64,000 nt of DNA from assembly GCA_023525975.1 (NCBI GenBank), contig CM042042.1, forward strand, positions 47,813,880 through 47,877,879, written 5' to 3'. The position numbers and the translations under genes were made by a program. Origin of the DNA: Smallanthus sonchifolius (lineage: Eukaryota > Streptophyta > Magnoliopsida > Asterales > Asteraceae). Below, piece after piece: positions 45,473 to 57,984 of this stretch. The first letter of the stretch is position 1; every line of letters begins with the position of its first letter. A model generated the notes under the pieces. That model searched no databases. It was not told the origin of the DNA and saw nothing but the letters and a program-made list of their open reading frames with translations.

Positions 45473-45640
45473 GCAGGTGGTATACATGGCGTGATCCCAT
45501 CCTTGAGGGACCTTCACGGCGTGAAGGATCAGGCAACACCGCCCCCTTGGTGGCATAAGGGGTGGATGAAGGTTTAGAGTGTCAAACCTCACGGGAAGGA
45601 GGAATATGACCGTTGAATGGCAATTTTTTTTAAGAATATT
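45473..45640 (+). mobile_element. Harbinger-type element tip, copy A
   Basis: GAGCAGGTGGTATACATGGCG then a GC-rich 130-bp block (CCTTGAGGGACCTTCACGGCG, CCGCCCCCTTGG). The same block is at 51292-51440. It precedes the Harbinger ORF1-like pseudogene, as the 5' region of a PIF/Harbinger element would. Confidence 0.5.
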
Positions 45641-45782
45641 ACTGTTGAATAGTAACAAACTAAATTAAAAAAAAAGTTTCAATTAAACAACTATAAATAA
45701 CCCTATTACCCAATACATTTGACATTCAAAAATATCACTTTCCTTTCTACAAAAAAATCTTACTTTCCTCTCTACATTAAAT

Positions 45783-46020
45783 CATGAATCCTAACGATCC
45801 GAACATGTTTTGACTTCATTACGTGTCGCAACAAAACGTGTTCAACCTGCGGTTTCCAACAAACCTCAACGCGTTCACCCAACCACAATCGTTCAACCAA
45901 AACCTGTTCAGATCACTCGGGTATGTCCCAAACATGCCAACTATGCCAAATATGCTAAAAACTAATTACAAATTATATGATTGGTTGAATGATGGTTATC
46001 ATGGTTATCATCTAAAATAA
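45783..46020 (+). pseudogene. Harbinger ORF1-like N-terminal fragment, copy A
   Basis: Encodes MNPNDPNMF, a TGA stop, then NLNAFTQPQSFNQNLFRSLG and VPNMPTMPNM, the Asn/Pro/Gln-rich start of Harbinger-type Myb/SANT-like proteins. The similarity ends near 45956 where the duplication ends. It is truncated and stopped, hence dead. Confidence 0.65.
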
Positions 46021-46040
46021 TGGTTAGAATTTGAACCCTA

Positions 46041-46043
<3 letters not shown>

Positions 46044-46073
<30 letters not shown>
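46044..46073. repeat. (AT)n microsatellite at the duplication junction
   Basis: About 15 AT units, between copies A and B. Confidence 0.9.
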
Positions 46074-46074
<1 letters not shown>

Positions 46075-47665
46075 AAGTTTGAATGAAACTTCTGTACTTG
46101 ATGTTATCAAAGAAATTAATCTATACATTTTTGAAATTTGATGAAATGTGAACCAAAGTCTTTGTATAGGAGAGCTTGAATGATTAGTTCTTTCTACAAC
46201 AAGGTTTATACATCCTATTCAGCTAACGTCTTACATAATTTTAATTTGTCAAGGCCGCACATCGTGTGAGTTCTCTACTAGTATTTGATGAAAAGTCACA
46301 ACCTTTTGTTATTCATCATCGAAACCTTTCTTTTAAAATGAACTAACTATTTAACAAATATCATTGCTTTTGATGAAAGAGTTCCACTTTGATTTGGTTT
46401 GCTTTAGAACATCAACCAAATGCACCATAAATGCGGGTCATTGGCCATGGTCTTAGTACTTAATTGGTCTACTTCATTTAACCATTTCTCAAACTGTTTT
46501 ATTTTAAAAGACTATTCATGAATAACTATAAGCATATGTCTAAAGCAAATAAAAGTCTTCAAAAATTTGTGTTCAACGTAGGTCCCGATCTACATGATTC
46601 ATTATTTCTCTTCATTTGTAACATATCATCAAGTTGAAGAATAATTTTCTTCTAAAAACAAGTTTTTAAGTCATAAATAAAATTTTCAAATATAGATTTC
46701 TTCCGACACTTCATGTCAAAAAGTACAATATAACTATAGCACGAAAGCTTTTTAGCCTATAGACATCAATGTGTATCTTGACTCTTAAGTTTCTCATTAG
46801 TTCTAAAACCCGTTGCATATCAGTTACGGTTTATGGATCTGACCTGCTGGGATTGAGTCCTGACTTGACCCACAATTTTTAATTTTTAACAAATTATATA
46901 ATAAGAACAGTGCGTATGCTTTGCCATATTTGCCCTCTCCGACAAACAAGCTAATTTAGCTAAGTTTTACATGGGATCATGGAAACATAAACCAAAACTA
47001 AACCATTTAAAATATTTACATGGCTACGGGTTAAGGTAGTACAGGTTGGTCCTGGTTCAGTCTACCGGCTGACCAATTTTTACTCGCCTCATTGAATTAT
47101 CAAATAAAAAGTATCATTTGATCATGATTAGAGTAGATGCATACCCAATATATATATAGCTTTGCAACAAAAATTAAGATTTTCCGTCGTTCATTACTAA
47201 CAATGAAAAACGATTACGATAAATTAGCATGTAAACGGGCAACTAGCCTTATCGCAACCCATTTTGAATAACAAAACCGACCCGACTATATATATGAATA
47301 TTGATACAACCGAAACAAAATACAGAATTGAGAAGACGTGTATTTTAATTGAAAAATATTATTTTAAAGTTGTTAGAAAGAGAAAAATCTAAAATTTGTA
47401 AATATATTTGTTGGTTCCGAAATAAAATTGTATTCATAAGTGGATAATATAGTTCTAGAAAATATTATTTTAATAATTTGATCATTTATCAAACGCCATT
47501 TGACGTATAAAAAAAAGGATTCAAAGTGTTGAATTTTGACTGATGTTGTACGTGTATAATGGGAGGACTATGCCATTGATTTAATATAATTTTTTTATTA
47601 TCAAGTAACAGAACTTGAAAATAAATTATTATAAAATTTATATTTAAAAATATATATATATATAT

Positions 47666-48059
47666 TCCCCCTTTATTAAAAAACCATAGGGATTCCAACA
47701 GTAGAGTTTGGTTTTTTTGTTTTTTCCCTCAAAAAGTTTTTTTTATAGTTTGGCCACAAGTTTTTCTCAAAAGTTTTTTTAGGTTTTTTTTATAGTTTTG
47801 TCATAGAATTTTTTTCAAAAGTTTTTTTTTTATAGTTTTGCCACAAAATAGATTGTATAGACGGTTTGCATTGCGCGGGGAAAAAACGACCAAACTCCAC
47901 CGTAACGGGGGGCGGTTCGAGTTGTTGTATGTTTCGACGCATCGCCGTAACGCGGGGTGGTTCGAGTTACTATACGTTTCGACGCCGCCGCAACACTGGG
48001 TGGTTCGAGTTGTTGTACGTTTCAACGCCGCCGCAACGCGAGGCGAGTAAATCCCCTAG
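47666..48059 (+). mobile_element. Non-autonomous Helitron, only in copy B
   Basis: It begins TCCCCCTTTATTAAAAAACC and ends GCAACGCGAGGCGAGTAAAT, CCC and CTAG before a T. Copy A has the continuous TATATTGTTTTGATTG site near 42436. It contains three ~50-bp GC-rich repeats (47915-48045). Confidence 0.7.
47915..48045 (+). repeat. Three tandem ~50-bp GC-rich repeats
   Basis: GGTTCGAGTTGTTGTATGTT followed by TCGACGC.GCCG.AACGC.GG recurs at about 47924, 47961 and 48001. Spacing varies slightly. The block stands out in AT-rich DNA. Confidence 0.75.
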
Positions 48060-48231
48060 TTGTTTTGATTGTGAATGTAGAACTTGAAGTAATTAAATAA
48101 CTTAAGAGTGCAAAAATGAAAAAAAAAATTTACATGAAAAAACGTGTGTTGTTGAAAATAAAGAAGTTAAGGGGCTATAAGGAACATATCAACCTTTTAA
48201 GAATCTACACTTAAGTTTGAATCGTGTATAA

Positions 48232-48705
48232 GCATGGTAATGGGACACGTTTGGGTAATTCTAATCTTATCTCCGGTTTATAAAAGTGTGTACGATATAC
48301 GACATAAAACTTGTCGGGTTCGGGCATACCCGCAGGTAATTTGGTATACTGTATACCCGTTAGTTTTATAAAAATACCCGTCGAGTATCTATCAATTACA
48401 AAACAGATTACCAACAACAGTTATTATGAATCATATTAATATGAAACAAAAATTAATATGCAGTTCATATTAATTATGAAACATATAATAAAAACGAAAT
48501 ATAAATATATAATATAATATAAGTAAATAAAAAAAGGAAATAATTTCAGGTATATAATCGGGTAAACATGTATGTTTTATCGGGTAATAGGGTTGGGTAA
48601 ACAGGTATACTATCAAATCTCATACTCGTGAAAAAAATAAAAAGTAATCCCATACACATTTCATATGTCTCTGGTATTCCCATCGGGTTCGGGTTTAACT
48701 GTCAT
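48232..48705. mobile_element. MITE-like element in copy B
   Basis: The counterpart of 42605-43075, with the same tips. Its right end is the intact site of the hAT inserted in copy A. Confidence 0.45.
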
Positions 48706-49385
48706 CATTAATCGTGTGTTATTACCTTGACAAAAGTTAAAAGACAATCCCTTAGTTATTCACTATAGGTAAGGGTGTAAACGAGCACAACCTCTCCTGA
48801 ACTATCTAAGACCGGCTTCATGCTAAAAACTCTATTTAAGCCGAGTTAAAATGAAGCTCGTTCTTTAAACAAGCTTGAGCCCAAACTTAACTAGTCTCAC
48901 ATGCCTAAAACAACGCACTATTTATAAAAATTTAACAAGTTATAACATTAATTACATAATTAGTCCATGGGTTTGGCAAATACTTGAATTGGGTTTAAGT
49001 TTAAGAAAGTTCAATGTTTGAGATACTTTTTCAACTTATAACATGTTTTGCTAAATTGAAAATTGAGGGGTTACATTGCAAATGTTGTCATACTGAGAGG
49101 CTGAATAGAAAATTGTGTTGGTGGCTTTGACCGTTACAAAATGAGAGTTTGTCAATTTCCATTAAAATTAAAAATTATGTTAAATTTGCATAAAATAAAA
49201 TAAAAATTATTCTTTAATTTTGAAAAAAAAAACCCAAATCCAACTCCCCTTATTTATCCCCCATGATCGTTGCCTCTCCCGACGACTCTTCACGTGATTT
49301 AGAAGCACCAATTCGACAGTCGAATGTGAATTTTGTGGTTTCCATAAAGGCCAAATGATTTGTGAATGGTGTGATGATGAAGAGT

Positions 49386-51034
49386 TTTACCCTTATAATT
49401 ACTAACCTTATTTCTTATGATCGGTGGACCAATAAAAATTAAGTCATCGTTCAAATTTATACAATTTTAAAAAGCATAGACAAGGGTCATGGACGCGTCT
49501 CCGTCAACCACTTCCAACACAACTGCGGTGGATAACGGCGTCTCCGCCAACCGCCACCACGTCTCACATCTCCTCCAACTGCAACACTCGGGTCTCCTCC
49601 ATCCTCCGCCATAACTAATAACTTCCCCGACAACAGTCGCGTCCCTTCTCTAATAACTTTCACCGGTAATGTTGGGTTCAATTTGTTTTGGGCCTGTTGA
49701 AGTTCGTTCGGAGCTTGAACGCTTCTTAGGAGTTTGTTTCTATTTTTCTGGTGAACGTTGTAATCAATGGCTATATATAGCCGGTTAATCTTGAATAAAA
49801 TCATCGTGTGTTTTGCTTCTACCATTGATATTACCTTTTCAGTGTGGTGATGACAGTCAGGAAATTGTGGTGACGGGAAGAGATGGTAGAGTGAGAGATC
49901 GAGTAGAGAAAGAATCTGTGTGGACGGGATGTACAGAACACATACCCCGCAAAATCGTCACACATCGAAGAAGATGAACGAAGTGAGAGGCGCAACAGTA
50001 CGGATCTATGCAAACGATCATCACGCCGGCGGAGCAGAAGAAAACCGTCTATTGTTGGACGGGAAACGGTCGGAGAACAGACGGAGGTGGTGGATAAAAC
50101 CTTTTTCAGTTCTTGGATGACTTTTGCATAAACATACTTCATTTTTTAGTGTTTGCATTATGTGTCCTGATCTATATTTATTTATATAGAGAACTAAATG
50201 AATAGTAAATTTGATTTTTTTAAACTTTTATTTTTACAACCCCTCATAATATATAATATACGATTTTAATTTATTTTGTTTTCTAGCGAATTTGATTTTT
50301 TTAATAACTCTTGCTTATTAATTTTTTTAAACAGATTGTGCGGCTGTCTTTAGTTTTTTTCGTCAACATTCCAATATAACTTTTTTTTAAATAGGAGTTT
50401 TATTTAAAATTGAGTTTTTATTTTGTATCGTAAGCTATAGTGGACGCCGTTACTATTGAGATACCGTGAGGAATCGAACAGATTATGAGTGCATAACATC
50501 GTTGCCGGTAGTGGTATTATCGAAGTCAATATTAGTATTCGCTTTTATGCTTTCGACGAGCCGAAAATAACATCATTGCTTATATTGGTAACGAGTATTG
50601 GTATACGTTTCTACGGTTTTTGACGATCTGCATTACGAGGGAAAAAACAACCAAACTCCCGTCACGAAGTGCAGCGGAAAAAACTAGTTTTAATTCATTG
50701 TTATTGCAAATCATGGGAATACTAATATATTTATTAGAGTATTGATTAAAATATTTATTTTTTATTTAATTCACTAAAACTCATATTGATAGAGTTATGT
50801 AATATTAATATTTGGCTTTAACGATGGTGTTAACTAAGTTTTTAATTTTTTATCGTTTAAGAAATTTAATAAAATCCGTCCTGTATATGTTTGTTTTTAA
50901 ACTTCCTAAGCAAATATCGATTAATTGTTTGCTATAAGTTTTGTTTCGGCTGCAACGCGCCGGATACAAATATGTCACCGTCTTATTCGTTTAATGTTCA
51001 CCTCCCGTCGCGGAGCGCGGGTCAACATTTCTAG
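49386..51034 (+). mobile_element. Helitron-type block in copy B with two 3' termini
   Basis: It replaces or interrupts the copy A sequence between GAAGAGTTTTAC and AAAACACAAAATATGTG. Two Helitron-like 3' ends are seen: CCGTCACGAAGTGCAGCGG then CTAG/T near 50684-50687, and CCCGTCGCGGAGCGCGGG then CTAG/T at 51031-51034. 50340-50460 matches the interior of the copies at 11500 and 16780 in the opposite sense. Open frames at 49487-49825 and 49831-50142 (minus) lie in GC-richer DNA but have no domain I recognise. The 5' terminus is unclear. Confidence 0.5.
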
Positions 51035-51291
51035 TTAAAACACAAAATATGTGAAAACAACTAGAACTGATGTGGCTCTAAACACCAAGAATAATTTTTT
51101 TATTTCAAATTCATCAACCCCCTTTACTACAAGTTCTTATATCGAACCGAAACCACTTGGAAGCCCTAATCGACGAATGGAAGACTGAAAGTTGCGATGT
51201 GAGGATATTGGAGGCCTTAATCGACTAGTTTAAAATTAGGATAATAATGTAAGTATTAAAAAAATCAAGAGTTTATATGTTAGTGACTTAG

Positions 51292-51440
51292 AGCAAGTGG
51301 TATACACGGCGTGATCCCATCCTTGAGGGACCTTCACGAGGAGCAGGCAACACCGCCCCCTTGATGGCGTGAGGGGTGGGTGAGGGGTTTAGCGTGATAA
51401 ATCTCACGGGAAGGAGAGGAGGAATATGACCGTTGAATGG
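51292..51440 (+). mobile_element. Harbinger-type element tip, copy B
   Basis: The same GAGCA.GTGGTATACACGGCG tip and GC-rich block as at 45473-45640. The right-hand partner was not found; a candidate lies near 52140-52260 (ACACCACCCTCACTC...GTATACTT). Confidence 0.5.
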
Positions 51441-51609
51441 CTAACTTTTTTTTAAGAATATTACCGTTGAACGGTAACAAACTAAATTAAAAAAAAGTTT
51501 CAATTAAACCACTATAAATATCCCTATTACCCAATACATTTGACACTCAAAAACATCACTTTCCTTTCTATAAAAAATCTCACTTTGCTCTCTACACCAA
51601 ATCATAAAT

Positions 51610-52010
51610 CCTAATGATCCGAACATGTTTTGGCTTCATTACGCGTTGCAACAAAACGCGTTCATCCTGCGGTCTCCAACAAACCTCAACGTGTTCACCC
51701 AACCATAACCGTTCAACCAAAACCCGTTCAGATCACTTGGGTATGTCCCAAACATGCCAACTATGTCAAATATGTCTGTAGGATACTCACCCGGTCCAGA
51801 TTTTGTTCTGGAAACCCAAGAAGTAACGGATGAGGAAGAAGAAGACGTTGAGGAAACGCAACCCATGTGTAACAAAAGTAAAGACAAAAAGAAAATTTCA
51901 CAAACAAAAACAGCCTCACTGATTACAAATAAGTAGGATTTTGACGAAGAGTTAAATTTGGCTAGGGCGTTTGTCGATGTCTCGGATGATCTTATTATCG
52001 GTATTTAAAA
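51610..52010 (+). pseudogene. Harbinger ORF1-like N-terminal fragment, copy B
   Basis: After the same MNPNDPNMF start (Trp, not stop, at the position broken in copy A), a TAA interrupts at TQP. The frame goes on with FRSLGYVPNMPTM, SVGYSPGPDF, EVTDEEEEDVEETQP and a Lys-rich stretch, then after another stop LNLARAFVDVSDDLIIG, the beginning of the SANT-like region. It extends beyond the duplicated part, so copy B is closer to the source. Not translatable as one protein. Confidence 0.7.
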
Positions 52011-52019
52011 TATAATTAT

Positions 52020-54270
52020 ATTTATTTTTATTATTTTTTTCATACAAATTAATATTAGTTATATTTATGTCTTTTTTAATATAATTTTAATATTAATATT
52101 ATTTAAATGAATATTAAATTAGAAAATGGATTTAATGCTTACACCACCCTCACTCATTTGGGTATTTCACTTGTCAAGTGAAGTTGATGGAGATAACGTG
52201 ACGCCACGTAACAACACTTTTTCATTCACTAAACCCTCAGTAACTAGAGTATACTTACTGAAAATATAATTTTTTTAATGAACGAACATAAATAAAAGAA
52301 CATGAACGAATGTAAATGAACGAACGTTGACGAACACATCACCAAACGTTGACGAACACGTCACCGAACGTTCGCGAATAAAATTGAACGAAAACAACTT
52401 TTGTTAATGTTCATTCATTTAATTAATCCAATGAAATTCCTTGTTCATGTTCGTTCATTTATTAAACGGGCGAAAATGAACTTCTGTCAAACGGTTCACA
52501 AACGTGTTAATAAATGTTCGATTCGTTTACAACCCTAATTCGACCTCCACATGGCCATCACCAATATTTTCTCACCATCCTCGTTCATCTTCCTCGATAT
52601 TAATTTCAAAAAACCAAATCTTGAGATTCTGAGTTCTCAAAGTAATAATTAAATTGTTTCTTATAAATTTAATCATACTTCAAATTGCGATGTTAAGCAT
52701 ATGATTTGCAGTTCGCACATCAAATAATCAAACCTAGAGATTCTAGTTCCGACATCGTGATGTTTAATTAAGAGAGTTATGATAGAGGTTTTTGTTTTTT
52801 GTTACAAGTTATAATATTGGGAGTTATCAAATCTCCGTCTTTATTTTTTATTCTTTTATCGTTTAAGTTATATCAATTCGGTTATCCGGTTCCTTTGTAG
52901 ATGTCCTCACTAGACATGAATGATGTGGGGTAAGGGGTCATCGAAGGAGATGAACAAAATTATATTTCTTTTTATGATAAAGTGATATATTGGTAATTTA
53001 AAAAAAATTAACTTCAAATTTAATGTATATTAGCATCAATGACCAAATTTGTTACTCACGAGTAAGCAATGATAGTTACTCACGAGTAAGCAATGATAGT
53101 TACTCACGAGTGTAATTAACTATAAAAAATCTATTAATTTATGGAAAATGATTATATATTTATCCTTAAAATAAAAACGAAAACCTCTAAAAAAAAATTA
53201 ATACCCATGCCCCTTCTTCTTCGTCGGCCCCTCTCCCACCTCCTTTTCTTCTCTAATCAGACCCCGGAAACACTAGATCGGTAAATTTTCCGAAAAAGAT
53301 ATAATAATAATTATTACCACATATTTGGATTCCAATGTAAATCCTTCCACCGAACAATTTTACGGGAAATTAATCTGAAAAAGGGCGTCAGAGTAAACAG
53401 ATTATCGACGGGAGGCGTATTTTTGAAATTTTTTTTTGTTTTGCAACGACATCTATTGGAAATTTTCGATGAAAAAGTCTGTTACCGAAAGTCCTGTGTT
53501 TTCTAGCAGTGATAAATACAACTCCGGTTACCAAATCTATCATGTTGACCCAACAATCTCTTCATATTTTATGATAATTAAATATTACTATATAAGATAC
53601 CTAAAAATATAATAAAATGAACTTCATAAAAGATAACACACTTTCGATTTTTTCTCTATTTGTCTTGTGCTTTAAAATGTCTTCTTTGGTTGAATATGTA
53701 CATAGTTCTTGTTGATCATCAATTCATCATAGCTCATAGTTCTCTTTTTTCATCATCATTGTACAAAAGTTAATGCTATTTTATCATTCTAAATGTAACA
53801 TGTTCTATCACTATCAAATCAATTAATTGGGTAACTCACATAAAATGTTTCTAGGAGAGATAATAATTAAAATAAATATTTTGTTGTGCGTTAGTTACTT
53901 AATTGATGTGATGGTGGCAAATCACTAATTATTTTGATCAAACTAGAAAATTAATGTTACCTTATAGTATATTAAGTGTTCTAAATGTAAATGTTCTACA
54001 TCATTAAATCAATTATAGCCATAAAACATGAATTCATATTTGCATTATTCTTTTTGGGTTTTTAATTTTTTTTGTACAATACGTCTATTCGATCTAACCT
54101 AAAACAGTGTAAAATTGGACAATGCACTATACATCAAATCTTAGGAAAATTAAAGACATGACCGGTGAACTATAAAAAAGTTAAGGACTACGTACGCCTA
54201 AAATCAATATACTAATTAGGTAACTAACATAAAATGATTACATGTGAATTAATTAAAAATAAAATAGGGT
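52020..54270. other. AT-rich spacer
   Basis: No gene recognised. 52,260-52,520 has GAACG/CGTTC-rich old MITE-like text. A perfect 24-bp unit (TTACTCACGAGTAAGCAATG...) occurs in tandem about 2.6 times at 53049-53111. Confidence 0.45.
53049..53111 (+). repeat. Short tandem repeat, 24-bp unit
   Basis: TACTCACGAGTAAGCAATGA plus TAGT occurs twice and then partially. Each unit contains the palindrome TACTCACGAGTA. Confidence 0.85.
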
Positions 54271-54280
54271 GATTCAAACA

Positions 54281-54484
54281 AAGACACGGAATATTGCTAA
54301 CGGGACACGATACGCGTCGTATAGGGCAATACGACACGTATAGCGGTATAGGGTTTGTCTACTGACACGGAATGTTATGTGTCATTCCTTGTCTGGCGGC
54401 TGGGACCATACGCATGATATATTGCACTATACGCGGCGTATAGGTCCCGGTCTTGTTAGCAATTCCCGTGTCTTGTTAGTCGTC
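54281..54484. mobile_element. MITE-like hairpin element
   Basis: The left end GACACGGAATATTGCTAACG and the reverse complement of the right end, GACACGGGAATTGCTAACAA, match over about 45 bp including CTATACGCC/GCGTATAG words. CG-rich palindromes lie inside. No clear target duplication. Confidence 0.55.
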
Positions 54485-54489
54485 CCTTA

Positions 54490-54843
54490 AAATAATATGT
54501 TTTGTATGTGTTGAGAATTGGCTAACAACGACGTGTTTTATTAACTTAATTGATGTGAAGGTGGCATATTATTATAACTATTTTGATCACATTGGATATT
54601 AATTAATGTTACCTTAAATCAATTATAATCGTGTTACACCATCACATTTATAAAATACAAATAAGAAAGTAACGATCATATATAAACGAAAGAGATCATA
54701 TACAGCCAATAGATATCCGAAATGGATACAAAATTACCCTAGTGGGTTAATTTTCAATATTCTATATAAACCATAAGCGAAATTAAAAAAAGTGACAACC
54801 CATCTAATTATATCATATACTATATATATCATCATTGGGCCAA
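54490..54843. other. Spacer downstream of AAA-ATPase copy 2
   Basis: AT-rich, no gene. It bears no obvious similarity to the 3' flank of copy 1. Confidence 0.4.
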
Positions 54844-56312
54844 TTAATTCACTGCATTCTCCTTCATCTTCATATCCAAGACCTCAACAAGACCACCGAG
54901 AGCAATGTCGGGATCACCACCTTTAAGTAGTTGCTCTGCCACTTCAGCCGGGGTGATCTCCACCTTTCTGATCAAACCCATAATCTCGTCAAATCGAACG
55001 TGTTGAGTGATGCCAAGATAGTTGGATGCCAGCAACCGGAACCTGCACAGGGTGCAATACGACATGTTGATGTGAACGTTCATACGACCCGGCTGAAGAA
55101 GTGCCGGGTCGAGTTTTTCTTTTCTGTTTGTGGTGAATATGATTATTTTTTCATCACCACAACTTGACCATAAACCGTCAATGAAGTTAAGAAACCCGGA
55201 TAATGTCACCTGATTAATTAAAAAACATTTTAATTAATTTATCATATATAAAATCAATAAATAAATAAAAAGGTATAAAGATTGGGATTAATTATTAACC
55301 CTATGTTCTTCCTGGTACCCTCGCCGGTGATTTACTCGAACCGGAGGTTTAACCGGTGCTGCATCCGCTCGATCATGCAACTCCATTGAGCAATCGATGT
55401 CCTCAACCACTAGTATGGACCGGTTCGCCGTCGCCACCAGTAACCTTCTCAGCTCGGAGTTTGACCTAATAGCAGTCAACTCTAAGTCATAAATGTCAAA
55501 ATTCAAGTAATTAGCCATGGCCGCAATCAAGCTTGATTTCCCCGTCCCGGCGGACCGTACAACAGGTAACCTCTCTTCCACGCCTTTCCGGCTCTCCGGT
55601 AAAACTCTCCCCTCTCTACAAACATATCCAGATCCTTCATAATCATCTCCTTCACATCAGTATCCATCGCCAGAGTGGCAAACTTCGCCGGATGGTCTAG
55701 ATTCACAGATTTCCACACCGATAGGTGGCTCGTTTCGACAATGAACAGCTTCACGGTTTTCTCCTGCTGTTTCCGAGTTTTGGCGTCGTTAAGTATGAGC
55801 GGCAAATACTCGTTGACCGCCATATCTCTGTGTTTCCGATGAAACGTGAGCTCCAATGACCGTTGATCGGATTTGTATAAAGATCCGTTCACGTCTTCGT
55901 TATTGTAAAATACTTGCGCCGGCGTATTCTTAGAAACAAAACACCACTGGAGCTTGACTCCATTGTAAACATCGGTGAAGCTCTCGTTGATTTCCATGGC
56001 GACGTTAATGCGCTTCTCGCTAGGGTTTTTGGTGACCTTCAGACGTTGAATTTCAGGAGATACTTTGCCGGCAAGGTAGACTTGAGTGGCGTTATAGATC
56101 TCGTTTTCAAGAAATCCGTCGTATTCGTAGATCACCATTGTTAACTGTCCGGATAGCTTGTTGATGAAATTGCGGAAGGCGAAATTGAGGTGGTCTCGGA
56201 ATTCAGGAGGCAGGAAGTTACTAGAGACGCTGCGAATCACCATCGCCGTGGCGGCGACGGATCCGATGGTAGAGACAAGTGTTTTCGCACCGGCGATTTT
56301 GGATTTAGTCAT
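54844..56312 (-). pseudogene. AAA-ATPase of the BCS1/AATP1 family, copy 2, frameshifted in Walker A
   Basis: Exon 1 is 56312-55300 and exon 2 is 55209-54844, with a 90-bp intron at the same position and phase as copy 1. The N-terminal anchor and AAA-associated domain are intact and close to copy 1. At Walker A (GPPG, residues 253-256) one C is missing from a C-run near 55545, so the frame leaves before the catalytic Lys. In the next frame KSSLIAAMANYLNFDIYDLE, Walker B ILVVEDIDCS and exon 2 continue uninterrupted. In exon 2 the conserved LRPGRMD reads LQPGRMN, changing the presumed arginine-finger region. The C-terminal Lys/Glu tail of copy 1 is missing. The good state of the rest means a recent loss, or a base-calling error; the LQPGRMN change argues for relaxed constraint. 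Confidence 0.88.
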
Positions 56313-56387
56313 GAGAGTGAAGGTTAGGGTTTGTTAGGAAATGGAGATGAATGGGGTGGTGTTTGTTTAATGCAGAGATGATGTGGG

Positions 56388-56394
56388 TTTTATA
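56388..56394 (-). promoter_or_regulatory. TATA box of AAA-ATPase copy 2
   Basis: TATAAAA on the minus strand, in a CACTATAAAACCCACATCAT context shared with copy 1, about 75 bp upstream of the ATG. Confidence 0.65.
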
Positions 56395-56399
56395 GTGCG

Positions 56400-57976
56400 G
56401 ACGTGAAAAGTTATTTAATTTTTGAATAATTTCAGGTGAAAAAATAAGTACAGGGTTTTAATTTTACATTTTTTACATCGTGTCTTATGACGAGAAGTCT
56501 TTAACGATATAAAATACTTAAATACATGTTTAAAAAACTTAAAGACATAAAATATCAAAACGCGTGTCAAAAAACATAAAGAATAAAAGTGTTAAGATAA
56601 ACTAAACCCATAATTATTTTAATTAAACGCAAAACAATTAATAAAATATATTAATTAAAGTTGGAAAAAAGGACAGATAGGGGGGTACGTTACACAACCC
56701 TCAAATCCGAACCCGATGATAACGTTTGCAAATTGGAGTCATTACTCGACTTCAAATCCTTCTACACCCGTCTTTTTATCTGACTATATACATGAGTTTG
56801 TACCCGGGACACAACCGTCACCCAACTTTGTACCTGAGACACAACCGCCATTACACAACCCTAGGTTTTTGGTAGTTTTAGTAACTTTTATGTTTTTTAA
56901 TATTATGTTTTTTTTATCATTAAATGGTTTTATTATTAGTTGTTAAGTTAATAAAATTAAAAAAAACAATGATTATATAATTATTACAAAAATGGTCACC
57001 GTCACCCCACCATTACACATTTGGGTGACGGAAGTCAGTGTATACGTTGCATCTACGTGTCACAGAAAATCCATCACTATCACCCGGTTACTACGGATAA
57101 TCTTTTTAGTGAAAACAAAAAGGGCTTAGTACATGTGTTTGTACATTTATCTTTAATATCTTTAATTAATAAACAAACAAATATCAATAGTTAAAAGAGT
57201 GAATAAAATCTTTTTATGTTTGTTCGTTAGTAAATAAATAAGTTCATTTTCGTTTAAATTTGTTTGTTAGAACTATAGGGGAATATAAAGGATATAAATG
57301 AACCTTAACTAAGATTTTATCATTATTTTATAGAATTACATGCCAAGGATGTTACATTAGAATTTTGGAACGTTGGATCGTGGAATAACCACAAATTATT
57401 ATTATTTTTTTTAAATTAAAAATGATTCACGAAATATTTAATTCATTTAAATGAGAAAAGAAAAGTGTTTAATATGGTAACACCTTCAGATGTACAAAGA
57501 CGAATAATATCAGATACATGGCCTAAAGATGGAAAAATGACAACTTCATGCAAGACGCTAGATTCACATAGTTTAATGCTATTATCAGCGTAAAAGAATT
57601 TTTGAAATTTAATATTTTATTATGAAGTAACATAATTTGAAAATAAATTATTATAACTTTTTATTTTTTTAAACTATTGTATAGTTTTTATTGTAAATGC
57701 AGAATTTTAAGTAATTAAATAATTAAGTTAAACGAGTATGAAAATGAAAAATAGAAAGAAAAAAAACATTTGAAACGTATGTTGTAGTCGGAAAAAAATA
57801 ATTAAGGGTTAAGATGAATACAACGTCAAACTTTAAAAATCTACACCTAAGTTCAATTTGATACACATTAGTCAAATGGGTCGAGCATAAATTGATATCA
57901 CTCGTTAATTAAAATATTAATTCGAGTCGAGTTTAAACAAGCTTGAGTGTTAATCGGAGTTAAACGAGCTCAGATG
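56400..57976. other. Spacer
   Basis: AT-rich. 56,700-56,870 shows short direct repeats (TTTGTACC.G.GACACAACCG twice). 57,000-57,115 has GC-richer MITE-like text (GGTCACCGTCACCCCACC). No gene. Confidence 0.4.
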
Positions 57977-57984
57977 TGAAAACT

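Larger units (their letters stand above)
39415..45956 (+). repeat. Segmental tandem duplication, copy A
   Basis: From GAAAAGTCACAACC to the CAACTATG.CAAATATG end, this block is colinear with copy B (46284-51774). Long stretches are about 90% alike by eye. Copy A alone contains the Helitron array (40229-41664), an hAT element (43084-43758) and a LINE tail (44953-45234). It also has about 215 bp near 39,540-39,755 absent from B. Confidence 0.9.
46284..51774 (+). repeat. Segmental tandem duplication, copy B
   Basis: Colinear with copy A. It uniquely contains the Helitron at 47666-48059 and a block of Helitron-type DNA at about 49386-51034. It lacks the copy A insertions and thus shows their empty sites. 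Confidence 0.9.

Noticed and set aside
49487..50142. Two open frames as a possible gene pair (minus)
   Set aside because: No recognisable domain; the block is bounded by Helitron-like ends and absent from copy A.
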